A stretch of DNA of 64,000 nt, from assembly GCF_900230285.1 (NCBI RefSeq), contig NZ_OCNK01000004.1:1-64000 (forward strand), given 5' to 3'. Source of the stretch: Blastococcus haudaquaticus. Its GTDB lineage: Bacteria; Actinomycetota; Actinomycetes; Mycobacteriales; Geodermatophilaceae. Numbering within the stretch: position 1 is the first letter of the stretch; the number at the start of each line of letters is the position of its first letter. Shown here piece by piece: positions 34,312 through 42,389 of this stretch. The notes below the pieces were generated by a model. It worked only from the letters and a program-made list of their open reading frames with translations. It was not told where the DNA came from and did not search any database. The position numbers were made by a program, and so were the translations under genes.

Positions 34312-35769
34312 TCAGAAGGGGTAGACGCGGGGCTCCACCTGCATGCTGATCCACCGCAGCTCGGTGAAGGCGTCGATGCCGGCCTGGCCCCCGAACCGCC
34401 CGTAGCCGCTGTCCTTCACGCCACCGAAGGGCATCTGCGCCTCGTCGTGCACCGTGGGCGCGTTGATGTGGCAGATGCCGGACTCGATGCGCCGGGCCAC
34501 CTGGAAGCCACGAGCGGCGTCCCGGGTGAACACGGCGGCGGACAGGCCGTACGCGCTGTCGTTGGCGGCGGCGATCGCCTCGTCCTGGTTGCCGACCCGG
34601 GTGATCGTCACGGCCGGGCCGAAGATCTCCTCCGAGAAGATCTCCATCTCCGGCGTCACGTGGTCCAGCACGACGCCGGGCATGATCGTGCCCTCCGGCG
34701 CGCCCGAGGTCAGCACCTTCGCGCCCTTGGCGACGGCGTCGTCGACCAGCCGGCCGATGTGGTCGACGGTGCTCTGCCCGATGACCGAGCCGAGGACGAC
34801 GTCGCCCTCGCGCGGGTCGCCGATGGGCAGCGACTCCACCCTGGCCACGAGCTTCGCCACGAACTCGTCAGCGATCGAGTCGTCCACGATGATCTTGTCG
34901 GTCGACATGCAGACGTGGCCCTGGTTCACGAAGCCACCGAAGGTCGCCCCCTGGACGGCGGCGTCGATGTCGGCGTCGTCGAGCACGAGCAGCGGGTTCT
35001 TGCCGCCGAGCTCCAGGACCGCGGGCACGAGGTGCCGGGCGCAGACCTCGCCGATGATGCGACCCACCCGGGTGGAGCCGGTGAAGTTGAGCCGGCGCAC
35101 CGCCGGGTGGGCGACCATCGCCTCGGTGACGTCGGCCGCGTCCTCGGGGGCGACGGTGATGACGTTGACGACGCCCTCCGGGAAGCCGGCCTCCAGGAGG
35201 ACCTCCCCGAGGAGCATGTGCGTGGCCGGGGAGAGCTCGGAGCACTTGAGGACGACGGTGTTGCCGGCGGCGAGCGGGAAGGCGACGGCGCGGGTCGAGA
35301 GGATCACCGGCGCGTTCCACGGCGCCATGCCGACGACCACGCCCGCGGGCTGGCGGATGCCCATGCTCAGGCTGCCGGGCACGTCGGAGGGGATGACCTG
35401 GCCGCCGACGGAGGTGGTGAGGCCCGCCGCCTCGCGGAGGATGCCCGCGGCGAGGTGCACGTTGAAGTGACCCCAGCCGGTGGTGGCGCCGCACTCGGCG
35501 GCCATCCGCTCGACGAAACGGTCGGTGCTCGCCTCGAGCAGGTCGGCGGCCTTCAGCAGGAGCATGCGCCGCGTGCTGGGGGTGGCGGCGGCCCAGGACT
35601 CGAACGCCGCGGCGGCCGCCTCGACGGCGCGGACCGCGTCCTCGACGCCGGCGGCGGGCGACACCGTCACCACCTCGCCGGAGACCGGGTTGGCGCGGGT
35701 GAAGGTCCGTCCGCCGGTGGCGGACGACGGCTCACTGCCGATGAGCAGGCTGGTCTCGAACACGGTCAC
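34312..35769 (-). CDS. Aldehyde dehydrogenase, aryl-aldehyde (vanillin/salicylaldehyde) type
   Basis: The 485-residue NAD(P)-dependent enzyme oxidises an aldehyde to the acid. Catalytic residues are intact: Glu253 in VLELGGKNP and Cys287 in NQGHVCMST. Cofactor-binding segments include MAPWNAPVILSTRAVAFPLAAGN and LNFTGSTRVGRIIG. The PSDVPG and WGHFN-like regions are typical of vanillin/salicylaldehyde dehydrogenases, so an aromatic aldehyde is a reasonable guess. GTG 35769 has CAGGAG upstream. It is the last gene of the importer operon (permease, binding protein, ATPase, this gene), separated from the ATPase gene by a hairpin. Confidence 0.92.
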   Translation of the reverse strand: MTVFETSLLIGSEPSSATGGRTFTRANPVSGEVVTVSPAAGVEDAVRAVEAAAAAFESWAAATPSTRRMLLLKAADLLEASTDRFVERMAAECGATTGWGHFNVHLAAGILREAAGLTTSVGGQVIPSDVPGSLSMGIRQPAGVVVGMAPWNAPVILSTRAVAFPLAAGNTVVLKCSELSPATHMLLGEVLLEAGFPEGVVNVITVAPEDAADVTEAMVAHPAVRRLNFTGSTRVGRIIGEVCARHLVPAVLELGGKNPLLVLDDADIDAAVQGATFGGFVNQGHVCMSTDKIIVDDSIADEFVAKLVARVESLPIGDPREGDVVLGSVIGQSTVDHIGRLVDDAVAKGAKVLTSGAPEGTIMPGVVLDHVTPEMEIFSEEIFGPAVTITRVGNQDEAIAAANDSAYGLSAAVFTRDAARGFQVARRIESGICHINAPTVHDEAQMPFGGVKDSGYGRFGGQAGIDAFTELRWISMQVEPRVYPF

Positions 35770-35822
35770 TCCTGGAACTGGATGAGTACGGGTCGGGTCG
35801 TTCGGCGGCCGGCGCAGCGACC

Positions 35823-35853
35823 GGCGGACGACGGGGCAACCCCATCGTCCGCC
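35823..35853. terminator. Hairpin between the importer ATPase gene and the aldehyde dehydrogenase gene
   Basis: GGCGGACGA-C-GGGG (35823-35836) pairs with CCCC-A-TCGTCCGCC (35840-35853), a 13-pair stem with one C-A mismatch and a 3-base loop. No T-run follows. In the 115-base gap of this operon it may partially terminate or protect the upstream mRNA segment, giving different expression of importer and enzyme. Confidence 0.45.
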
Positions 35854-35884
35854 CGGGCGCAGGTCGGCCGCGTGGTGGAGCGGG

Positions 35885-37417
35885 TCAGGCGGTCGGGACG
35901 GTGCCGGTGTTCATCGCGGCGAGGATCTCGTGCTGGCGCAGCGTCTCCCCCGCCAGCTCGGCGCACACGCGGCCGTGGTGCAGGACGTAGACGCGGTCGC
36001 AGAGGGTCGCCAGCTCGTCGAGGTCCGTGGAGCACATGAGGACCACCGCGCCGGCGTCGGCCACCGAGCGGACCAGGCCGTGCATCTCGGCCTTGGCCCC
36101 GATGTCCACCCCGCGCGTGGGGTCGTCGAGCAGCAGCACCGAGGGGTGCGTCTGCAGCCACTTCATCAGCACGACCTTCTGCTGGTTGCCGCCGGAGAGC
36201 AGGCCCGCGCTCTTCTCCAGGGACGACGTGCGCAGGTTGACGCGGGAGGCGTGCTCGGCCGCCCGCTCGCGAAGCGTCCGCTTGCGGACGAGCAGACCGT
36301 CGCGGGCCAGTGCGACCGACCGGACCTGCCCGGCGTTGTCCCAGATGGGCTTGTCCAGCATCAGCCCGAGCCGGCGGCGGTCACCCGTCACCAGCGCCAC
36401 GCCGCGTGCGATGGCGGCGCGCAGACCCCTGGGTGCCGGCTTGCCGTCCGGCAGCAGGACGGACCCGGCGGTGGGACGGCGCAGGCCGGCCGCCAGCTCG
36501 AGGACCGTCTGGTGCCCGGCACCGGCGACACCGGCCAGTCCGACGACCTCCCCGGGGGTCGCGGTCACGGAGACGTCGCTCAGCCGGTCCTCCACCGAGA
36601 CGTTCTCCACCCGCAGGGCGCCGCTGCCCCGGGGGGCGGCGACCGCGCCGCTGAGGTCGACCGTGGCGCGCGGGCGCACCTCGGCGAGCTCCGCGTGCCG
36701 CTCGCCCAGCATCGACTCGACGATCTTCGGGATGGTGAGGCCGGCCAGCGGTGCGGCGTCCAGCACGGTGCTCCCGTCCCGCAGCACGGTGACCTCGTCG
36801 CAGAGCGCCATGACCTCCTCGAGGATGTGCGACACGAAGACGACGGCGACCTGCCGGTCGCGGAGCACGCGGAGGATGTCGAGCAGGACCTCCGCCGTCT
36901 TCGAGTCCAGCGCCGAGGTGGGCTCGTCGAGGATCAGGACGCGGGGGTCGGTGACCAGGGCCTTGGCCACCTCGAGCAGCTGCCGCTGGGCCAGGGACAG
37001 GTCGCCGACCTTGTCGCGCAGCGAGACGCGGAGGCCGAGCTGGTCCAGGATCGGCCGGGCCAGCTCGGCCATCCGGCCGCGGTCGACGAACGGGCCGCGC
37101 CGCGGCTCGCGCATCGGGAACATGTTGCTCAGGACGTCGAGGTCCGGGAAGAGGCTCAGCTCCTGGGAGACGACGGCGACCCCGTGCCGGGCGGCGTCGG
37201 CCGTGTCGGAGAAGGAGACGTCGGTTCCCTCGAGGCGCAGCACGCCGGCATCGGGGCGCACCGCACCGGTGATGATCTTCACCAGCGTCGACTTGCCCGC
37301 ACCGTTCTCACCCAGCAGGGCGTGCACGGTGCCCGGGCGGACCCGGAGCCCGGCGTCGGCCAGTGCGGTGACGCCGCCGTAGGTCTTGCGCACGTGCTGC
37401 GCCTCGAGGGACAGCAT
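35885..37417 (-). CDS. Sugar-type ABC importer, double ATP-binding protein (RbsA/MglA family)
   Basis: The 510-residue protein has two ATPase domains. The first has Walker A LLGENGAGKSTLVKII, LSLAQRQLLEVAKAL and Walker B VLILDEPTSALD. The second has a degenerate P-loop (AGVAGAGHQTVLELAAG), LSGGNQQKVVLMKWL and VLLLDDPTRGVDIG, as is usual for this family. The ATG at 37417 shares one base with the stop of the binding-protein gene. The ligand is unknown. Homologues carry pentoses, but also autoinducer-2, purines or aromatic-derived compounds. The enzymes nearby argue that it may not be a common sugar. Confidence 0.92.
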   Translation of the reverse strand: MLSLEAQHVRKTYGGVTALADAGLRVRPGTVHALLGENGAGKSTLVKIITGAVRPDAGVLRLEGTDVSFSDTADAARHGVAVVSQELSLFPDLDVLSNMFPMREPRRGPFVDRGRMAELARPILDQLGLRVSLRDKVGDLSLAQRQLLEVAKALVTDPRVLILDEPTSALDSKTAEVLLDILRVLRDRQVAVVFVSHILEEVMALCDEVTVLRDGSTVLDAAPLAGLTIPKIVESMLGERHAELAEVRPRATVDLSGAVAAPRGSGALRVENVSVEDRLSDVSVTATPGEVVGLAGVAGAGHQTVLELAAGLRRPTAGSVLLPDGKPAPRGLRAAIARGVALVTGDRRRLGLMLDKPIWDNAGQVRSVALARDGLLVRKRTLRERAAEHASRVNLRTSSLEKSAGLLSGGNQQKVVLMKWLQTHPSVLLLDDPTRGVDIGAKAEMHGLVRSVADAGAVVLMCSTDLDELATLCDRVYVLHHGRVCAELAGETLRQHEILAAMNTGTVPTA

Positions 37418-38511
37418 CAGTTCTCCAGCTCGGTGAGGTACTCGTCCATGTTGGCGAACTGCTCCTCGGCGACGTCCTCGAACCACGCGAGCCGCGAGGC
37501 CTCGTCCGTCTGCCGCTCGATGATCTCGTCGACGTTGTCCGCGGTCACGAGCAGCTCACCGGGGTTCCACCAGCCGGTGGGCAGCTCCTCGCCCTCCTGG
37601 GCGTTGAGGGCCAGCAGCCGCAGGCCGATGTAGCCCTTCAGCCAGTGCTCCGGGGATGAGATCGCGAACAGGTGGCCGTTCTTCAGGCCCTCCAGGGCGG
37701 CCGGGTCCAGGTCGCAGGCACCGCCGAGCCAGGTGCCGCCGGTGCTCTCGTGCAGTCGGGCGAGCGAGACGGAGTCCTGCGCGCCGGCACCGAGGTAGGC
37801 GACGGCGTCCGGGTGCGCCTTGAGCAGGTTGTTCCAGGCGTTGTAGTTCTCGGTCGGCTCGTTCGCCGTGGCGAGCGGGCCGACGATCTCCAGGTCGGGG
37901 CGCTCGGTCTTGAGCACGTCCACCATGCCCGCGAGGCGCTCCTCGAGGGTGGGCAGGCCGGGGATGGCGTTGGCGAGGACGACCTTGCCGCCCTGTCCCT
38001 CCGGCAGCTGCCGCACGAGCTCCTCGGCGAGGATGCGGCCCACGTCCTCGTTGCTGTTGCCGACGAAGAACTCGACGCCGCTGCCCTCCGGCGGGGCGGT
38101 GTCGATCGAGACGATCGGGATGTCGCTGCTGGTGGCCTGCTCGAGCGGGCGGGTGAACAGGTCCGGGGTCAGCGTCTCGAAGAGGATGCCGTCCTTGGAG
38201 GTCTGCATGGCGGACTGGAACATGGACACCTGCTGCGGCCCGTTGATGCCGGCCGGGGCGGCCTCGCTGTAGTTGACGCCCTCGCGCTCGGCGGCTGCGG
38301 CCTTGGCGCCCAGGGCCATCTCCTGCATCGCGTTGATGGTGGAGGTGGCGTAGACGAAGGACAGGTCGACCTCCTCGGCCGAGCCCCCGGAACCGGAGTC
38401 GCCGCCGCCCTCCGATCCGCATGCCGCGGTCAGGGCCATCGTGGACGTGATCGCGAACGCGACGACTGCGTTACGCCGCCGCGACGGTGCGGCGGTGAGG
38501 AGGGATCGCAT
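37417..38511 (-). CDS. ABC importer substrate-binding lipoprotein (RbsB-like)
   Basis: The 364-residue protein has a long, basic signal peptide ending in the lipobox LTAACGSE (Cys near residue 31), a Gly/Ser-rich linker, and a type I periplasmic-binding fold. Segments such as ALGAKAAAAEREGVNY, DGILFETLTPDLFTRPLEQA, IPIVSIDTAPPEGSGVEFFVGNSNEDVGR and GKVVLANAIPG-like strands fit the RbsB/XylF group. Aromatic residues near the pocket (W in GGTWLGG, GWWNPGELL) could stack on a ring. It is likely the most highly expressed gene of the operon. Start ATG 38511 has AGAGAGAAGG upstream. Confidence 0.9.
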   Translation of the reverse strand: MRSLLTAAPSRRRNAVVAFAITSTMALTAACGSEGGGDSGSGGSAEEVDLSFVYATSTINAMQEMALGAKAAAAEREGVNYSEAAPAGINGPQQVSMFQSAMQTSKDGILFETLTPDLFTRPLEQATSSDIPIVSIDTAPPEGSGVEFFVGNSNEDVGRILAEELVRQLPEGQGGKVVLANAIPGLPTLEERLAGMVDVLKTERPDLEIVGPLATANEPTENYNAWNNLLKAHPDAVAYLGAGAQDSVSLARLHESTGGTWLGGACDLDPAALEGLKNGHLFAISSPEHWLKGYIGLRLLALNAQEGEELPTGWWNPGELLVTADNVDEIIERQTDEASRLAWFEDVAEEQFANMDEYLTELEN

Positions 38512-38640
38512 GGGGCCTTCTCTCTCTGGGAGCGGGTAGGGCGGAGGGCGGCGTCGCCGTGGACGGCGGGCCGTTGCGGGGTGCTGGTGGAGTGGTGCTG
38601 CTGGAGTGGTGCGGGTGGAGCGTCCGGCGGGGGCCGGAGG

Positions 38641-39690
38641 TCAGAGGCCGGCCGCGGCGGCACGCGCCTCGCGCCGGCGCCGCAGGAGGCTGTCAATCCC
38701 CACCGCGATGAGGATGACCGCGCCGGTGGCGAAGGAGCTCCAGTTCACCGGGATGTCGAAGTAGACGAGTCCGCTGGTCACGACGCTGAGCAGCACCGCA
38801 CCGAGCATGGCGCCCACGACGGTCGCGGCACCGCCCCGCAGCGGGGTGCCACCGATGACGGCGGCGGCGATGGCCAGCAGCTCGAAGCCGCTGCCGATGT
38901 TCGGGTCACCGGAGCCGAAGTAGGCCAGGCCGAGCATGCCGGCGAGACCGGCGAGACCGCCCATGAGCATCAGCGCCTGGATGCGCACCCGGGCGAGGGA
39001 GATGCCGGAGAAGGCCGCGGCGTCGGGGTTGGAGCCGATGGAGCGGACCCGGTAGCCGAACGGTGTCGTGCGCAGGACGAACGTCAGCACGATCGCCACG
39101 ACGACCAGCACCAGCACGCTCACCGGGATGCCGAACAGCCGGCCACCGAAGAACTCGAAGAAGGTGTGGTCCAGCGGCAGCCCGACGACCTGCTGCCCTT
39201 CGCTGAGCGCCAGCGACAGCCCGCGGAACATCGACAGGGTGGCCAGCGTGGCCACGATGGCCGGGATCCTGAACACCTGCACGATGGCGGCGTTGGCCAG
39301 GCCGAGCAGGGCGCCCAGCACGATGCCCGCGACGGCGGCGACCCAGGGGTTCCACCCGTCGCGCATCAGCATCGCCGAGCAGATGAGCGAGAGGCCGAAG
39401 ATCGCACCCACGGAGAGGTCGATCTCGCGCATGGCGAGCAGGAAGGCGACGCCGGCCGCGAGCACGGCCACGTAGACCGACTGCTGCAGCACGTCGCGCA
39501 GCTGGCGGGGGTCCAGGAAGTCCGGGTGGATGGCGCCGATCACCAGGATCAGCACGACGGTGGCGACGAGCACGCTCGCGGACTCCATGCCGAAGGCCCG
39601 CTTGATCAGGCCGAGAGGGCCTCCGCCGGACGTCGCGCCCGGGGCGGGGTCGACGTCCTGGCGCGGCGCGTCGGTGGTACTGCTCGTCAC
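38641..39690 (-). CDS. ABC importer permease (RbsC family)
   Basis: The 349-residue membrane protein has about ten hydrophobic helices and family motifs: FLLAMREIDLSVGAIFGLS, VATLATLSMFRGLSLALSEGQ, RVRSIGSNPDAAAFSGI and AVIGGTPLRGGAATVVGAMLGA. Only one permease gene is present, so it should act as a homodimer. The N-terminal 40 residues are polar and low-complexity. The GTG at 39690 has AGGAG 8 bases upstream and is preferred over an upstream Arg-rich extension. It is the first gene of the importer operon. The 129 bases between it and the binding-protein gene show no clear feature. Confidence 0.92.
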   Translation of the reverse strand: MTSSTTDAPRQDVDPAPGATSGGGPLGLIKRAFGMESASVLVATVVLILVIGAIHPDFLDPRQLRDVLQQSVYVAVLAAGVAFLLAMREIDLSVGAIFGLSLICSAMLMRDGWNPWVAAVAGIVLGALLGLANAAIVQVFRIPAIVATLATLSMFRGLSLALSEGQQVVGLPLDHTFFEFFGGRLFGIPVSVLVLVVVAIVLTFVLRTTPFGYRVRSIGSNPDAAAFSGISLARVRIQALMLMGGLAGLAGMLGLAYFGSGDPNIGSGFELLAIAAAVIGGTPLRGGAATVVGAMLGAVLLSVVTSGLVYFDIPVNWSSFATGAVILIAVGIDSLLRRRREARAAAAGL

Positions 39691-39870
39691 CTGGGTGCTC
39701 CTGGGGGATCGCGCGGCGAGCCGCGTGTGAGTTCTGTCCGCCGCGCGACCGCCGGCGCTCCCCTGCCGGGGAGGGCCACCTCGCCGCACCCGCGGCGGCG
39801 GGTGGGGAGGGAGCGGATCATGCGAAGCGGGCGAACCGTATGAGGGCCGTCACACACGCGACAAGCAGGT

Positions 39871-39910
39871 GTTCGGTCCTTCGGAACGCGAATTCACTGG
39901 CTCGAACACT
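39871..39910. promoter_or_regulatory. Candidate IclR operators upstream of the importer operon
   Basis: GTTCGGTCCTTCGGAAC (39871-39887) is a 17-bp GTTC-N9-GAAC dyad. A second half-conserved copy, ending ACTGGCTCGAAC, lies at 39891-39907, beside the 3' end of the iclR-type gene. The right half matches, base for base except one, the dyad in the iclR promoter (40755-40771). Repetition at both likely target promoters supports these as the regulator's binding sites. Confidence 0.6.
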
Positions 39911-40732
39911 TCAGGACGCGGGGCGGTGCCCCAGGCGTCGGGAGATCTCGGCGGCGGTGCGTCGCAGCGGGGGTTCCAGCCGTCCGGCCAGCGCCTCCGC
40001 CGAGGACGACGCGACGCTCAGGTGCACCGCGATGTTCACGGCGGCCACCACCGCGCCGGTCCGGTCGCGCACGGGGGCGGCGAACGACCGCAGGCCCGGG
40101 GCCAGCTCCTCGTTGTTCACCGCGACCCCGGTGGACCGGACCTTGGCGAGCGCTGCCATCAGCTGCTCCCGGTTGGTGATCGTGTTCGGCCCGCGCCGCG
40201 CCATGTCGGTCCGGTCGAGGATCTCGCGCAAGGTCGCCGGATCCTTGTACGCGAGCATCGCCTTGCCCAGTGCCGTGCAGTACGCGGGCAGCCGGGACCC
40301 GATGTGCACGTTGAGGTCCATGGCCATGGGCGCGCGCCGCCGTCCGCTGCGCCGGCGGTCGATGTAGACGATCTCCGGTCCGTCGCAGAGCGCCATGCTG
40401 GCCGTGTACCCCGTCTCGTCGGCCAGCGCCTGCAGCGACGGGGCGGCGACGCGGGTGAGCTCCATCGAGTCGATGGCGGCGAACCCGAGGTCCACCACGC
40501 GGGGTCCCAGGTAGTACTTCTTCGTGTCGGGGTCCTGCTGGACGTAGTCGAGCTTGACCAGCGTGGCGATGTACCGGTGGGTGGTGCTCTTGGTCAGCCC
40601 GACCGCCCGCGCGAGGTCGGCGATGCCGAGGACCGGCCGGTTCCCGCTGAAGGCCGACAGGATGCTCAGCCCGCGCTCGAGGGACACCGAGAAGTCGGCC
40701 TTGGCGCCGGGCGTGGACGGCGGGCTGCTCAT
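39911..40732 (-). CDS. IclR-family transcriptional regulator
   Basis: The 273-residue protein has an N-terminal winged helix (SLERGLSILSAFSGNRPVL, IADLARAVGLTKSTTHRYIATLVKLDYVQQ) and a C-terminal IclR effector domain (GYTASMALCDGPEIVYIDRR, LPAYCTALGKAMLAY, GVAVNNEELAPGLRSFAAPV). Members often control aromatic or small-acid catabolism. It lies between the importer operon and a divergent aldehyde dehydrogenase, with repeated GTTC-N9-GAAC sites at both promoters. ATG 40732 is 6 bases after a TATTCT -10 box (leaderless), and one operator covers the -35, so it probably represses itself. Confidence 0.92.
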   Translation of the reverse strand: MSSPPSTPGAKADFSVSLERGLSILSAFSGNRPVLGIADLARAVGLTKSTTHRYIATLVKLDYVQQDPDTKKYYLGPRVVDLGFAAIDSMELTRVAAPSLQALADETGYTASMALCDGPEIVYIDRRRSGRRRAPMAMDLNVHIGSRLPAYCTALGKAMLAYKDPATLREILDRTDMARRGPNTITNREQLMAALAKVRSTGVAVNNEELAPGLRSFAAPVRDRTGAVVAAVNIAVHLSVASSSAEALAGRLEPPLRRTAAEISRRLGHRPAS

Positions 40733-40738
40733 GCGGTC

Positions 40739-40771
40739 AGAATAGCGTCGATGCGTTCCACTGGGTCGAAC
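40739..40771 (-). promoter_or_regulatory. iclR-type promoter with overlapping operator
   Basis: On the minus strand the -10 is TATTCT (complement of 40739-40744) and, 17 bases upstream, the -35 is GACCCA (complement of 40762-40767). GTTCCACTGGGTCGAAC (40755-40771) is a GTTC-N9-GAAC dyad that covers the -35. A plus-strand TTGACC at 40778-40783 next to it may be the -35 of the divergent aldehyde dehydrogenase gene, so one bound regulator could affect both. Confidence 0.65.
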
Positions 40772-40890
40772 ACTGCGTTGACCGCGTCCGATGCCTCCAT
40801 GACTGTTCCCCGAGGAGCCGCGCGGGCACCCGCGACTAGCGTCGGGTGCCACGGTCGTCGCACGGCAGCGCGGGCAAGGAGACGGGTTCG

Positions 40891-42381
40891 ATGAGTCGCT
40901 CGGAGCATGCCGGGGCAGCCTGGCAGAAGCGGGACGTCACCCACTTCATCGCCGGCGCCTGGGTGGAGGCGGAATCGGGCCGCTGGTACCCCAACCACTC
41001 GCCGTGGTCGGGCGAGGTGCTGGGCAACGTGGCGGCCGGCGACGGCGAGGACACCCGCCGCGCGATCGACGCCGCGCAGGCCGCCTTCCCGGGGTGGGCG
41101 GCCGTGACACCGGCGCAGCGGCAGCGGGTCTTCCTCCGGGCCGCCGACATCATCGAGCGACGCCGCGACGAGATCCTGCTCGCGCTGGCCCTGGAGACCG
41201 GCTGCGGCATCCACTTCGGCCGCGTCCAGGTCGACTTCGCGGCAGCCCTGCTCCGCCAGGCGGCCGCCCAGGGCTACCAGCCCGCAGGGCAGCTCATGCC
41301 CTCCGACGTCCCGGGGACGCGGGCGATGGCCGTGCGCCGTCCGGTCGGCGTGGTGGCCGCCATCGCGCCGTGGAACTCCTCGCTCGTGCTCGCCGGCCGG
41401 GCGAGCATCGGTCCGCTGTCCCTCGGCAACACCGTCGTCCTCAAGCCCTCGGAGGAGTCCCCCTACACCGGCGGGGCGCTCTGGGCCGAGATCCTGCAGG
41501 AGGCCGGCCTCCCCGACGGCGCGTTCAACGTGGTCACCCACGCGCCCGGGGAGGCGGGGGCCATCGGGGACGCGATGCTCGCCCACCGGCACGTCCGGCG
41601 GCTCAACTTCACCGGCTCGACCCCCACCGGCCGTCGCCTCGCCGAGAAGGCGGGCAGCCACCTCAAGCGGACCGTGCTGCAGCTCAGCGGCCAGAACCCC
41701 TTGATCGTGCTGGCCGACGCGGACCTGGACTACGCGGTGGACGCCGCCACCTACGGCGCCTTCATCCACCAGGGCCAGGTCTGCATGTGCGCGCGCCGGA
41801 TCTACGTCGAGCGCCCGCTGGCCGACCGGTTCATGGCGGCGTTCGCCGCGAAGGTGGCCCAACTGCCCACCGGCGACCCGCGGGACCCGGCAACAGTCGT
41901 CGGGCCGGTGATCAACGAGTGGGCCCTGGCGCTGCTGCAGCGCCGGGTCGACGAGGCGGTGTCGATGGGCGCGCGCGTGCTCGCCGGCGGCACCCCCGCT
42001 CCCCCGTGCTACCCGGCCACCGTGCTCACCGACGTCCCCGACGACGCCGAGCTCGCCCTCGGTGAGACGTTCGGACCGGTCGTGCTCGTGGAGGCCGTGG
42101 ACTCCGCCGAGGAGGCGGTGGCCCGGGCCAACGAGAGCGACCTCGGGCTCGCGGCGTCGATCATCACCGGCAACACCTACCTCGGGCTGGAGCTCGCCCA
42201 GCGGCTGGACGCCGGCAGCGTCCACGTGAACGACCAGCCGGTGAACGACGAGCCGCACATGCCCTTCGGCGGGGTCAAGGACAGCGGCTGGGGCCGCTTC
42301 GGCCTCGGCTTCGCGGCCGAGGAGTTCAGCGACCTGCAGTGGATCACCTCGCGGGAGCAGGACCGCTCGTTCCCCTTCTGA
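40891..42381 (+). CDS. Aldehyde dehydrogenase family protein with altered catalytic Glu
   Basis: The 496-residue protein is related to the aldehyde dehydrogenase at 34312 (shared PSDVPG, APWN, LNFTGST, MPFGGVKDSG). The nucleophile Cys298 is present (HQGQVCMC). However, the LELGGKNP motif reads VLQLSGQNP, with Gln264 in place of the general-base Glu and Gln for Lys. Some family members keep activity with other bases, and others lose hydrolysis and become acyl-transfer or reductase-like. ATG 40891 has AAGGAG 8 bases upstream. It is divergent from the iclR-type gene and convergent with the amidase at a 8-base gap. Confidence 0.9.
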   Translation: MSRSEHAGAAWQKRDVTHFIAGAWVEAESGRWYPNHSPWSGEVLGNVAAGDGEDTRRAIDAAQAAFPGWAAVTPAQRQRVFLRAADIIERRRDEILLALALETGCGIHFGRVQVDFAAALLRQAAAQGYQPAGQLMPSDVPGTRAMAVRRPVGVVAAIAPWNSSLVLAGRASIGPLSLGNTVVLKPSEESPYTGGALWAEILQEAGLPDGAFNVVTHAPGEAGAIGDAMLAHRHVRRLNFTGSTPTGRRLAEKAGSHLKRTVLQLSGQNPLIVLADADLDYAVDAATYGAFIHQGQVCMCARRIYVERPLADRFMAAFAAKVAQLPTGDPRDPATVVGPVINEWALALLQRRVDEAVSMGARVLAGGTPAPPCYPATVLTDVPDDAELALGETFGPVVLVEAVDSAEEAVARANESDLGLAASIITGNTYLGLELAQRLDAGSVHVNDQPVNDEPHMPFGGVKDSGWGRFGLGFAAEEFSDLQWITSREQDRSFPF

Positions 42382-42389
42382 GCCGGGCC

